Assembly: GCF_945859705.1 (NCBI RefSeq)
Contig: NC_079136.1
Span: forward strand, 45,167,661-45,231,660
DNA length: 64,000 bases
Direction: 5' to 3'
From: Episyrphus balteatus
Taxonomy: Eukaryota; Arthropoda; Insecta; Diptera; Syrphidae
The translations under genes and the position numbers were made by a program. Position 1 is the stretch's first letter; every line of letters starts with the position of its first letter. The notes below the pieces were generated by a model. The model was not told where the DNA came from, searched no databases, and was given only the letters and a program-made list of their open reading frames with translations. This document shows positions 10,616 to 22,791 of the stretch, in pieces.

Positions 10616-11613
10616 GTGGTCCAAAAAAAAAATATTTTTTTTCGATTTTCGGTCGGGCCACCCTCTAAATTTGTTCCACTTATTTATAACATTAACGTTG
10701 TGAAATTTCAATTCGCTATCTTAAGTGGTAGAGGGTGCTAGCAACAGTTCAATTTTTAGGTTTTGTAGGTTATCTTTTTTTTCATTTTTTTTAAATTTTA
10801 TTTATGTTTTACTTGTCTTTAAAAAACATATAAATTCTTTTTTTTTCGAAAAAAAGTGAAAAATAATTAAAAATAATATATAATAAAAAATTTCTGTTGA
10901 TTAAATTTACTTGGAAGTGCCCCAGAAATTATTACCTATTTCCATATTTTTTCAGAATAAGCACAAGAACCACAACTTTCAAGCAATTTTTAACTCAAAA
11001 CCAAAAAAAAAAATTTTGTTTTACTTTTTTTCGAACAAAATAAAATTTGTCAACATCGATCAGCAACCCCTTCTATATAAGATAGGAGGCTGAAAATTCA
11101 AGAGTATGATACCAATAGTATGTGGGGGTGGCCCAACATTTATTTGAAAATTTTATTTTTCATCAACTCCACAGTCAGGCTTTTGACTATGTTACAGCTG
11201 TACCTACAACAGCAGTTTTGAAAGTCTCAAATGATACTTTTGTTGCTTTCCATTAAGATTCAAAATACAGGGAATATGGAAAAAATCCGTATTAGACGAA
11301 GGTCTATGACTGCAAAAAAAACCTTCACAACTTGGTTTTGAAATTTTTTTGAATTTTTTCAATACCTTTTTTAACTATACAATAAATTTGTATATCATTT
11401 TAAAAAAAAAGTCAACTCTTTACGACTTACCGTTTAGAAAATAGCTTCTTTTTTCAATGTCGTGTTACCCCTATTTACACAATAAAATCTTAAATTTTTT
11501 TTACCTTAAACCTTCTCCTCTTATGCCTCTTTGATTTAAACAAAAAATTAAGAAAATAAGTCAGCCGGTGTGGGCGGTTAGCGAACGTACACAAAACCAA
11601 ACTTTAATATATA
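10612..11613. other. AT-rich DNA with a possible diverged TIR element
   Basis: GGGCCACC at about 10652-10660 and GGGGTGGCCC at about 11125-11135 face each other and lie next to T-rich blocks, which may mark a decayed TIR element of roughly 550 bp. No open frame of note. The rest to 11613 shows nothing I can name. Confidence 0.3.
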
Positions 11614-12189
11614 CAGGGTGTCCCACAGTCACCGCCCCAAATGAAAACCATGGATTTCTGAGGTCATTTTAAGTCGAAAAACTTATGAGGTAATTTTCTC
11701 GTTTTCGTCCCGTTTTAATTCACTCAGTTTGTTTATTTTTTTTAATTACTTTGAGTAGACTTTTTTATGAAATAAAACTTATTTTTTTTATGAAAATAAA
11801 CTAGGCTTTAATAAAAAGCACACAAAATTAATACTCATTAACGTGTTTTTTTTACTTAAATGATATGAAAGTGTAAAAAACAACTTAAAAAATGAAGAAA
11901 ATTGTGTTTGATGCAAAATTGTGGAGAAACGGTTGTCCGCAGAAAAAAAAGTTTTGAGACAAACAAAAACTGTAATAAATTCTTGATTGGTTGTAAAAAA
12001 AAATCTTTCAAATCAAACGTAGTTTGGCAAAGATAAGTCCAGTTAAAGGACAAGAGAGCAAAAATCATAAAAACCGTGGTAACTCGAAAACGGGACGAAA
12101 ACGAGAAAATTATCTCATAAGTTTTTCGACTTAAAATGACCTCAGGAATCCATGGTTTTCGTTTGGGGCGGTGACTGTGGGACACCCTG
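11614..12189. mobile_element. MITE with ~110-bp TIRs (CAGGGTGTCCCAC), TA-flanked
   Basis: The left end CAGGGTGTCCCACAGTCACC is mirrored by GGTGACTGTGGGACACCCTG at the right end. The complementarity extends about 110 bp inward, through the AAACCATGG and CGACTTAAAATGACCTCA blocks. TA lies immediately outside both ends (11612-11613 and 12190-12191), consistent with a TA target duplication. The 360-bp core encodes nothing recognisable. Confidence 0.85.
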
Positions 12190-12191
12190 TA

Positions 12192-14570
12192 TAATAGATA
12201 AAGTGCAAAATTAAATAATGTATCAAATTCCAGGCCCTCAGTGTTACAGAGTGGAAAGGTTTCTTGTTTCCCTTCATTACGTCAACTGTGTTATCTTATT
12301 TCGTTCCTTTAAGTTATTAAAAGGAAAATTTCGACATTTGAACAAATTTTACAAAATCTTTTTTTTTTCTATTTTCCTTGGTTTTGGGAAAAAACTACAT
12401 ATATGTACTTTTATTTCCATGAAAGTTTCATTTTAAAATGTCATATATATTGCTTCTGAGGATGTCCCTACAAAGTTTTCAGAATATTCGTAAGAAAAAA
12501 AAGAAAAGAAAAAAATATGTGTCACAAGCAGTGCACCTATTCCTACTACATGGACCTAAATTCCATCAAATTCGAAATTCTCTCTCTTTCAAAACTCAAA
12601 TCGAGCTCATATATGAATGAAATGAATGCCAAAAACAATCTTTTGCAATAAACGTAAAAAGGACATTCAAGCTAAGGATGTATAAAATGATTCCTGAAAT
12701 ATGCTATCGTCCTATCACAAAATCGATACATTTGCGACTCTCAAGCGAAAGAAGTTGACCTGCAATATAAAAAAAAATTTGTCGCACAAAAAAAAAATGG
12801 AAAACAAAATAAAAATCTCCTCTTTGAGAGTTGAGAGAGCAAATAAATGGCTGCATTCCCAATTGACGAACTAGAACACGAACGCTAAAGGAATATAACA
12901 GCTCTAGGATACCCACTCGACTTGATTCACAGAACAGAGATGTTTATCACGTCTCAGCGAAGCTCGACCAGAGAACACTATCCGAGGACGAGATGTGAGT
13001 TATGTTGTTCGGTTCGGTTCGGTCTTTGGTGTGTTTGATGGCACGAACTCGCAACGGGTCTCTCTAAATTGCATTGGAAATTCACAAAAATTGTGTTGTT
13101 TTTTTTTTTTGTTTTATTTGAACTTTCCTTTGGTCGAATAGATCATGGGGACCTAGGGCAGAAGAAAACAAAATACACGACTTCTCCTGGCATACCTATG
13201 AATGTACTCACTTGGGAATATAAAAAAAAAAAACAGATAAACAAAGGCACTTGACAAGACCTGAACTGAAACTGAACGCGTTAGGCTCTTTTCGATGGCA
13301 CACTGACTGAGCAAGGGATAGAGAAGGAAACAAGAAAAGATACAAATTCATTTAAATGAGAGTATCCAGTCGTTAAGGCATTTATAGGAGCATTCTTCGT
13401 GTGTTTTTTTTTCTGAACATCTCGAACACACACTCACTTGAAAGATTGGCAGTGGCCCTCCAGGACTAAATTGGAAAAATGTCCTGAACGCCAATGGCCA
13501 TTGGGCAACACTTCGGTGTCCTAGTTAAGTGAAATGCCCATAAATTTTGACCTTCTTTTTGTTTTACCGCCAACGTTGTCGATGGTGTATTGTTTTTTTT
13601 TTTTTTTTTTTTTTTTTGGAATCGGAGGAGATAGCAAATAAAAAATTCGAATAACAAAAAAAAATTAAAATCAATGAATACCATCGCACACAACTACTTC
13701 GGCACTTCGACGCAAGTGAAAATGGAAAATGGCCTCCTACTGCATCCGGCAGGACTTATTTATATCAACTCTCTTGGGTAATTGTCAGAAAAACACAACA
13801 AGAGAATAAATTTTGTGATAAAACTGAAAATAATTGGGTGATTCGGTGGGTTTTGTTTGCGGATGTCCCCGGGTAGTTGTCGGTCGCGGTTACAGCTTTA
13901 TATACCTACTCTCGCTTCTTGGCAATATCCCCAGGAGAGCTCTTATTCCAAATTATCAGTTCACTGTTGTTGTTTTTTTTTGTTTTATTTTTTTTTTAAT
14001 TACAATACAATTATATGAAAGAGGAACGCTATCGCGGAAGCAATATTGTCGACACCAAAGTGCTTGTTATTTGTTCCCACAAACAAATGGATATTTAATT
14101 ATTTGCAATTGTGCGGGATAATTAAGGATATGGCTTAGTGAATACACACATTGGACACATATAACATAAAAAGAAATAATGTAGGTCAAAGTTATTTACT
14201 GGCTAAGATAAATGCATGCGGGAATAATCAGTTTGATGTGAAGCTTGGGGCTTATTTGAAAGTTTTTATGCAAAATTTTTATAGTTGTAATATGTAAAGG
14301 TGTAAAAATTAATTAAGAATTTGTTCTGTGTGAGATATTACTTGTTTATATTCTTAATGGTAAAAAAAATAATATTTTTTTAAGCTATTTAACAGACAGA
14401 AACGCAAAATTCTGTTATAGATGTATTTAATTGAAAAACTAAGCTAAAAACTATTTCAGGCTTCAGTCCATCATATTGGTCAGAATCCAATTTTTCATCA
14501 AAAAGGACATGAATCCATTAAAAAAAAACCAATGAACTTTAAAAAAAAAAATTAATCGAAAATTAAAAAA
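12192..14570. other. Single-copy island, no gene recognised
   Basis: Contains GGTTC-type short repeats (about 13010-13025), homopolymer runs (T-run at about 13592-13617) and several short open frames without recognisable domains. Base composition is closer to the other single-copy islands than to the repeats. It may be intronic or regulatory DNA. Confidence 0.4.
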
Positions 14571-14575
14571 AAAGA

Positions 14576-14587
14576 TACGTATACGCC
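14576..14587 (+). repeat. Recurrent A-run plus GTATACGCC motif
   Basis: An A-run, then TACGTATACGCC and ATAGTGAAC, just outside the left end of foldback A copy 2. Same motif and polarity as at 1138-1150. Confidence 0.6.
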
Positions 14588-14610
14588 ATAGTGAACTTTA
14601 ACTTTTATTA

Positions 14611-16514
14611 CAGGAAAGATAGACTTTTTCGTGGAACGAAATATTGGACGGCTGAATTTTTCAAATCTGAAAAAAGGGTATTAGAAAAACTTAAGTCCTG
14701 GTTTTCGGGACGCCACCCCCCTGGCGAAATCCGCCATTTTGGAAAACGCGAATCGCTCTATATCTCCAAAACTATTTGTCCTAGAGAAATGGTTATCAGA
14801 CAAAAGTTCTTGGAAATTTAATAATCCTTTTCTTTGTCATACATTATTTTTCTGAGCGGGCAATAGTTTTGAGGTTATGTTGTTTTAATTTATTTTTTCT
14901 TCCTTTTTTTTAAGTTTTTATCATTCCCGCTAATAGTAACATAATTTTTTAAACAGCTAAAGTTATAGACCATCAAATTACCAATAATTTGGTATATTTT
15001 TGAAAGTCATGCGATTTATGAGTCGAAAGTTATTGATCTTAAAACTATAGTCTAAGTACAGGAAAGTTAGTAAATAATACTAACAGGCATTTTGTGAAAC
15101 GAAATATAGGAAGGCTGATTTTTTCAAATCTGAAATAAGGGTATTAGAAAAGCTTAAGTCCTGGTTCTAGGGACGCCAACCTCCTAGCGAAATCCGCCAT
15201 TTTGAAAAACGTGAATTGGTCTATAAGTATCTGCTACACTATTGACTTGACCGAATAAGTTACCAAATTTGAAGGTAATATAAATATCTTTTCTTGTGCA
15301 TTCACTGTTTTTCAGCGAGGACAACACTTTTGAGGTTATTCTGTTTTATTTTTTATTTTTCGTTTTTTTTTTTTAATTTTTCTCAGTCTCTATGTTAGAA
15401 ACATAATGTTTTAGAATCATAAAATTTGGATGTTTGACTTAAAACAAAATATGTGTACCACAATATTCTAAATTTTACCATTACCCACCTTAACAACTCT
15501 CTCTCATATCATATGTTTCTTGTTTTTACATTACGTAAACGATTTAGTCTTTTTTTCATATCTTATGCAAAAACATATTAGTATATTAATTCAAAATATT
15601 GAAAGGGATTGCTCTCAAAAATCCGTATCTTTGGTTTGAAAAGTCATATAATCTTCAAAAGTATACCAAATTGATGGAAATTTGATGTTCTACAACTTTA
15701 ATCATGCTAAAATGTTTCATGTTTCTATCATAGAGACTGAGAAAAAAACGAAAAATAAAAAATAAAACAACACAACACAACCTCAAAAGTGTTGTCCTCG
15801 CTGAAAAACAGTGAATGCACAAGAAAAGATATTTATATTACCTACAACTTTAGTTACGTAACTTATTCGGTCAAGCCAATAGTTTATTAGATGTAGACCA
15901 ATTCGCGTTTTTCAAAATGGCGGATTTTGCCATGGGGTTGGCGTCCCGAGAACCAGGACTTAAGCTTTTCTAATACATTTATTTCAGATTTGAAAAAATC
16001 AGCCTTCCTATATTTCGTTTCACAAAATGCCTGTTTTATTTACTAACTTTCCTGTACTTAGTCTATAGTTTTAAGATCAATAACTTTCGACTCATACATC
16101 GCATGACTTTCAAAAATATACCAAATTATTGGTAATTTGATGGTCTATAACTTTAACTGTTTAAAAAATTATGTTACTATTAGCGGGACTGATAAAAACT
16201 TAAAAAAACCGAAAAAAAATAAATTAAAACTACATAACCTCAAAACTATTTCCCGCTCAGAAAAATAATGTATGCCAAAGAAAAAGATTATTAAATTTCT
16301 AAGAACTTTGGTCTGATAACCATTTCTCTACGACAAATAGTTTTGGAGATATAGAGCGATTCGCGTTTTCCAAAATGGTGGATTTCGCCAGGGGGGTGGC
16401 GTCCCGAAAACCAGGACTTAAGCTTTTCTAATACCCTTCTTTCAGATTTGAAAAATTCAGCCGTCCTATATTTCGTTCCACAATATGCCTGTTTTTTTTA
16501 CTAACTTTCCTGTA
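14611..16514. repeat. Nested foldback, family A, copy 2
   Basis: A 1.9-kb palindrome. Outer arms: about 14611-15056 pairs with about 16059-16514 (GTCCTGGTTTTCGGGACGCC at 14696-14715 against its complement near 16400-16425). Inner arms: about 15057-15450 pairs with about 15700-16058, starting and ending TACAGGAAAG/CTTTCCTGTA. The inner half is the counterpart of the copy at 1-940, so a related element sits at the centre of another. No coding sequence. Confidence 0.85.
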
Positions 16515-16529
16515 CTATTTTTACATAGG

Positions 16530-18240
16530 TATCAAGTTTTTTGTCGTTGTTTTTTCGACTTTTTTTGTTACTTTTTGAGTTTTTGTCTATAACTTGAAAA
16601 GCAAGCCAAATTTTAAAATTTTTACCAAGCAATTTTTTGTAGATAATTAAATTTCCTATCGATATGCATCTTTTTAAGAAAACTTAAAATTGAAATATTG
16701 TAAAAAACTTAAGAAAAACTATTCATAAAAGAGAAAAAACAAAATTTTTGATGTTTTTACTAAATGGTCTATTTTTATCATTTGAGCATTAATAGATATT
16801 GAACATGTAAAGTACAAAAGAAAACAATAATGGTCAACATAATGGTCACAAAAATTGAAAACGGCAAAGTTTTTTTTTTTAAATATATATCAATTATAAA
16901 TTTTTTTAAAACTGTAGGGGAGAGTGGCGGACAGTGAGACACCCTTTTTTTAAATTGGTATATCTTAGAATGTTTTCGAGATAGCTTAACGAAACTTTGA
17001 AGTTAGTTTAAGACATATTTTATCTTAATGTTGCAAAAAAACTTATAGTTAAAGAATGAATGAGGGCATCACATTGGACTAAAATGTAGAAAAAGTCAAA
17101 ACGTCTCACTGTTTGAAAGGGGTGCGATCAGTGAGACATTCTTAGGTGAAAAAAAAAATAACGAAAACGTCAAATAATTAGGTAATTGACAAGTATATAC
17201 TTAATTAATTTATGTTACTTTAACCCATTTATTCAAAAAAAAAAACAAAAAGCCAAAAAAAAAATGAAAGAAAAAACAATACGAAATCATTTTGAAGTCA
17301 TGCTAAAATAATAGATTTTTTTAAAATCTATATGTCTCACTGTTTGCTTTTTAAAAAACCTATGTCTCACTGTTTGCTTTTTAATAATGTCTCACTGTTT
17401 ACTTTTTGTCATTTTTCGGAAAAATATAAAATTACAAAAAACGAGAAGGAATTCTAATTCAATGATATTTTTTTATGAAAGAACATATAAATATAATACA
17501 TATGTAAAAAAAGTTCTGTCCACTAACCAGATTTTTTTGTGTTATACACTCTTTTTATAACACTCCAAAAACTACTTTCACCTGATTTTGTGTGATATTT
17601 TACGGCGGGGGAAAATGGACAGCTTTAATTAAGTCGGGACAAAATTAAAAGACGCAGACGGGGAAATAAACGTTTTGACCCAAACTAGCGTTACTGTGCT
17701 TATTTTCAGAAAAGAGAAAAATGGATTGTCTCACTGTTTGCACCGTCTCACTGTCCGCCACTCTCCCCTACATATCGATAGGAATTTTAATTATCTACAA
17801 AAAATTACTTAAAAATTAAAAATTTTCAAATTTGGCTTGCTTTCAAGTTATAGACAAAAACTCAAAGAGTAACGGAAAAAGTCGAAAATATTGATCGTCA
17901 CAAAAATGTTCATATTTTTATAATTTATCCATAGATTTTGCAGAAAATTATCTTTCTTTCCTTGCCAGAAAGTGTACTACACATGAAAAAAATTTAAATC
18001 AATGAGGATTCGAAAGATTTTGATTTTTTTTTTTTTTCAGTAAAAAATTTTTTTTTGCAGAAATTTCCTTTAAAAACTCGATTTTTTAAAAATGTTTTGA
18101 TAAATTGCACTTAAAAATCTGGAGTGACCAAAAAAGTTGTTCTAGTGTTTGTTGTTTATTTACTCAGCTTTAGTCGTTTATTATTCAAAATATAGCCCGA
18201 ATACTAAGTAGGCTGGAAAAAACAACGACAAAAAACTTGG
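16530..18240. repeat. Inverted repeat J, split by an inserted MITE
   Basis: The left arm 16533-16670 (GTCTATAACTTGAAAAGCAA, CCTATCGATATG) is mirrored at 17771-17895, and its outermost part (AAGTTTTTTGTCGTTGTTTT at about 16534) at about 18213-18235. The right arm is therefore interrupted by about 300 bp (17895-18212). A TA-flanked MITE (16915-17770) lies between the arms. Confidence 0.7.
16915..17770. mobile_element. MITE, family I, GGGGAGAGTGGCGGACAGTG termini, TA-flanked
   Basis: The left end GGGGAGAGTGGCGGACAGTG (from 16917) is perfectly complementary to CACTGTCCGCCACTCTCCCC at the right (to 17768), with TA outside both ends. Internally the motif TGTCTCACTGTTTGC recurs three times at about 17331-17405 and again near 17727, which are extra copies of the subterminal sequence and may be transposase-binding sites. 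No transposase. Confidence 0.85.
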
Positions 18241-20701
18241 AAACATCATTTCTCGAAAACGTATCCAACGTGTTCTAAAGTGATTTCCGAGTCCCTGAGG
18301 TCAAAGTACGTTAGAAACAAATAGTGTTATTGACTGTAAACCAGTTTAATCAAACTTCATTTCTGAGATTATTAGTACTCAAGTCAGTTTTTTTTATTTG
18401 TCAATAATACAATAAAACTCCGATACAATTAATAATGGAGACTTTATCATAGACCTACATTTTCGCAGAAAGTAAGCAATATGAATTTAATTACATGATA
18501 TAACTAAATTATGCTAAAAAAAAAACTATAAAACTGTAAAAGAATACCATATAAAATAAATATAACCACCCTTCATCCCTTTCAACCACGTTTACCAACA
18601 AAAAACACTAAAATATATTACCTCGAAGACACTTAATCCGTCCATCTACAATAATTTATAGTGGCACTTCCACCCACACACAAAACACATCAAACCCTCC
18701 TCTATTCTCGAGAATTCTAAACTATAGTAGAGAATTCAAATAAACTGTTGCTTTATTGAATTACTTTCCACAGAGTGAAAATATGTACCATCGCCTGTCA
18801 TTTCTTCGTAGCACACAAGATCATCGCATTTTGGCATCGTAACTCTTTCACAATAATTCCTTTTCTTCCTCACACACAATTTTGCTGGAAAGAATTCCAC
18901 AAGTATTTGGGAAATTTTATGAAGCTTCCACTAATACTTTATATAGAACTGGGGTCTTGTCAAAGAGATTTATTTATTACCACACACATGCATAATAATA
19001 CGCAACCCTTTTTGCATTATGAAAACGAACACACTCATACTATCACAGAGCTTGCATGAATGACGCAAGAAGACCAAATCCACCCAATCTTCTCAACGCC
19101 ACCATCGCCACACTGATGGCAACATCCTTTATTAAGCAACCAAAACTTTAAGTATCAATGTTTAACTTTTTCGACAGCTATACAACAGTCAACCGGATCC
19201 GGATCTGAATTTGGGTTTTCTTTTGATGCAAGCGAACAAGGGTTTAATATACTCTCATGTGCCAGCAGGGAATCAACAACACAACAGAAGCAACTTTGTA
19301 CCGAAAACACAAATTTTTAATTGAAATACCGAACATACCAAGTACATTCACTCAAACTCACACACACACTCATCTATTGGGGATAGACATTAACAGGGAA
19401 TAAGTTCCTAAAGGAAATCAACGAAAATGAGGTCCAGGAGAATTCCTACAGTATCAACAGAAGGACATTAATGCGCGAAGTACATCGCTTATCACAAACA
19501 AAAAAAAAAAAACAATACTGGCGATAGTATGCAACCTTGTATGACTCCGTTTTGAACTTCCAATTTCTCTCTGAAGAGTCTTTCTTTTTTTTTATTTGAT
19601 ATCAGTGTTCATTCAGGACACGAAACTCTAATGAAAAACTTTCCCCCTTTTTATATAAATAATTCCGTGTACAGTAATTGTTTTGCTTGTAAAATTCCCT
19701 TTTTTAATCCACATCCTCCTTTCTCACCCATCTTCCGGTAAAGTGGTGAATTTTAATGGCTTAAGTAAAAGTTCAACCCGAAATACCAAACCAAACCTTC
19801 ATTTTCTTAAATCATTTATTGGTGCAAGTGAGTGTTGAGGTGTGCAAGAAGCTAATGGCAGAAGTGAAAGTTTTTCCTTTTTTCCCAAAATTTTCCTCTC
19901 TCGCTTAAAATTGTATTTGCCAGGAATTGGGTTCTACTATCTCGGAAATGGCTTCGTCCTGTGTAAATTCTCAATCTTTCAAGTTATTTTCAATGAAAGT
20001 TGTTGTACCAGAGAGTTTTTCCAGGAGCAAAAGGTATGTACGATTGTGTCCATTCTGATCTCAGAAAATAGTTGTGGGGAATGAAAAAAAAAAAGGGAAG
20101 AAAGGATGTCTGTAGACATTCTCTTCCAGAGTCGATAAGGTGGTATATAACATACAACTATAAGATAAGACGTGTCCAACATTCCAAGTAGAACAAAATG
20201 TTTTATTGGGCAGAAAGTTGAAATGTTTATAGGATCCCTATACCATCTCTTTTTCTATATTTATATATGAGAGGAGAGTCTGTGTGTATGGCGGCCACTG
20301 GTCTCCTCGTCGTCCAAAACCATTTTTAAAGTTAATTAAGTTTAAGTGGTTTTCAAAAGTTTCTCATTAAAATGTTTTACTCATACACAAAGGTACACGA
20401 GTTAGATAGTACAGGAGAGTATTTGGTATAAAGACTGGGGATTGAGTCAGAAACAACAAAGAGAAAGTATTCGACTTTTGACGGTAGATGGCAGTGGCTG
20501 CTGGCGGAACCAAAGGTCTTATATTGTTATACGACGAAGAAGAATGTTTTGCGGATTGATGGGCATTTAAACTTGAAATTAAGTGCAGACTTTGTTTGTG
20601 TGTGTATGTGTGTGGTGTTGAGGTGGTGAAGTTTAGAAATAAATTAGTTTGTATAAGCCATTATCTGTTTTGTCACTTGACAGTTGTTTGGCCTTGATTG
20701 T
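18241..20701. other. Single-copy island, no gene recognised
   Basis: About 2.4 kb with CA-rich stretches, homopolymers and short open frames (for example 18775-19059, 19842-20084) that have no recognisable domain or conserved splice pattern. No match to the repeat families of this window. May hold regulatory sequence. Confidence 0.4.
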
Positions 20702-21049
20702 TCTTTGGTCATAGCCGTATTTAGGGGGGGGGTTTTGGGGGTTTAACCCCCCCCGAAATTTTTTTCAGAAAATCAAAAGATATATTATAAACAAAACTAA
20801 TATGTGCAGCACTAAATGTTTTGTTTTTGTATTTTAGTGATTTGATTACCTTAAAGTCTCTACCAACTTTGTATTGTTAAAGAAGCTGTCGATGAAGTTT
20901 TTATAAGGGAAAACAAAATTTTTTTTGGACCATTACAACGTTTGGTAAGGGATTTTTCGAAAACGAGTTTTTGCCTCTGACCATTTCCTTAAGCACCATG
21001 TTAACATCTTAAAATGCTCTTTATACTCTTTAAATACCACAAGTATTTA

Positions 21050-21240
21050 TGCAAGGTTTTTGGTGCCGAGACTAAACTATACTTTTTCAAAGGGTTTCGG
21101 TGTGTCGAACTCGAATCCAAGAACAGACATATTCGATCACATCTCGTTTTTCAAATATTACCGTTAAATCTATTTAAATCTTTCCGACATCTTTTCTACT
21201 GTCCGAGATATCTCTCGCTTGTTAACCACTTTTGTTCTAT
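21050..21240 (+). repeat. Family C fragment inside the hAT element
   Basis: Shares TGCCGAGACTAAACTATACT, CGAACTCGAATCC and AATATTACCGTTA with the foldback at 4200-5190, diverged. Confidence 0.65.
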
Positions 21241-21310
21241 GATAAGCTTAAATCCAGTATATAAGCGAAAATAAATGTATCCATTTATTCAGAGAGTGTA
21301 ATACCTATGA

Positions 21311-21448
21311 ACAACATTTAATAACGAGAAAAAAAAAAACAAAAGTAATAAAAAAATTATTAAAAATATTTTTATTTTAAGTGGGCGAAACGCTTTATAA
21401 ATTTGGAGTTGAGGTCACTTGAACTTTAAAATTGTATGTACAACATTT
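21311..21448 (+). mobile_element. Deleted copy of the hammerhead-carrying element
   Basis: ACAACATTT is found at 21311-21319 and 21440-21448. The sequence between is collinear with 54726-54951 at both ends, but jumps from TTTTAAGTGG directly to GGGCGAAACGC at about 21380-21390. Lost with the jump are stem I, the CTGATGA box and the left arm of the palindrome. The shared TGG at the junction suggests a microhomology deletion. The remaining GGGCGAAACGC is the 3' half of a hammerhead. Confidence 0.75.
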
Positions 21449-21639
21449 CGTTATTTTTTTGTTTCAAATTATAAAATTAAACGACTTCAGTTTATTGTTA
21501 ATTTTCAAAGTGAAGTATAATAAGCTCATGCCAAACAACTTGGATTATTTAAAGTTTTTGTTTTTAAGTACCTATTGCCAATTGAATTTAGAAATCAATA
21601 GATAAAATGTACCTATTAATTTTCTGTCCATTTTTTACT

Positions 21640-22380
21640 TGCTCTATAGGGCAAGTATTGGTTTCGTGTAGAAAAAAAATTCGAGGTTTTAATAATTTTT
21701 ATCATTTAATCAAGGTTTTAAACATTACGATAATGGAGAAGATTAAAAAAGTGGTTTTCGTCATGCCGTCCGTCGGTCTGTGCGTCTGTGCGTCCATCTG
21801 TACATCGAGCTAGGGTCTAAACGGATGGATGGATGGATTTGCTTGAAACTTGGTACAGATGATTTTTACGTAATTCCCTAGACCATTTTTTAAAATTTTT
21901 TTAATATCTCCCTTTTAACGCATATCGCATATAACGTTTTCGAGGTATTGCAATTTTCTCGAAAACGGCTCTAACGATTTTGATTAAATTTGGTGTACTT
22001 CATACTCTTATTGATTCTAACAAAACTGCGTTTTGAGTTTCTCTCAAAAAATTCGGAGAACGGAAATATGGCGTTGCCGTTTTTCAAAAATTGACATATT
22101 TTTTAAGTTCATATATTTCCTTAACGAATAAGTCAATTTTATTCAAAACTTATAGACATAATTTGGAACAGTCGAATGTAAAAAAAAAAATTAAAAAAGT
22201 TTTTAAAAAAAAATTTAAAGAGTTTTTGAAAAAAAAATTTTAAATTTAAATTTTTAAACTTTACATTTTTTTGAAGTTTTTTTTTCTCGACACTAAACAA
22301 AAACTTAAATTCCAAATAGATATTTAAGATAACGATACTTTGAACTACAATGGCAAGTACGTGCGACCCAGTCGTGCATT
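21640..22380 (+). repeat. Family F fragment (GGTCTAAACGGATGGATGG)
   Basis: Includes ATAGGGCAAGTATTGG, the CCGTCCGTCGGTCTGTGCGT block (21766-21785) and GCAAGTACGTGCGACC (22353-22368). The same blocks occur in the 4-kb element at 27945-32015. No coding sequence. Confidence 0.65.
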
Positions 22381-22791
22381 TTATTTATATATAAAATTGT
22401 GCGAAATAATTTTTTTTATAAAGCCTAAGAATGGTTAAAATTTGTTTCTTCAACAAAATTTTCTTGCTCGCTAACGCTCACAATTTATGTCAACCAACTT
22501 ATTCGCCCTTTTTTACCAATTTAAACAAGACATGCCGCTGAATATTCGCCCATTTTTAAATTGGTTTACAGTAAGCAGAGCTATTTTAAACTTTTATCTA
22601 CGAATACTTAAAAAGGATTTAGGCAAGTTTTTCGCTTCGCCACAGTTCTAATGACAATTTGCTTTAGCGGGATTAAAAATCGACTGCAGTTACATACAGT
22701 TGATACAAAGTATTGTGATTTCTAAAAAAAATTGTTTGGTCTGAGCTAACCCCCCCCGAAATGAAATCCTAGCTACGGCTATGTCTTTGGT

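Larger units (their letters stand above)
20702..22791. mobile_element. hAT-like non-autonomous element, 2.07 kb, perfect 8-bp duplication
   Basis: TCTTTGGT lies directly outside both ends (20702-20709 and 22784-22791). The element (20710-22783) starts CATAGCCGTA and ends TACGGCTATG. Each end leads into G- or C-runs (about 20724-20733 and 22750-22757). An 8-bp duplication and short TIRs are the hAT signature. There is no transposase. Fragments of other families are embedded: family C (21050-21240), the hammerhead element (21311-21448) and family F (about 21640-22380). Confidence 0.88.
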
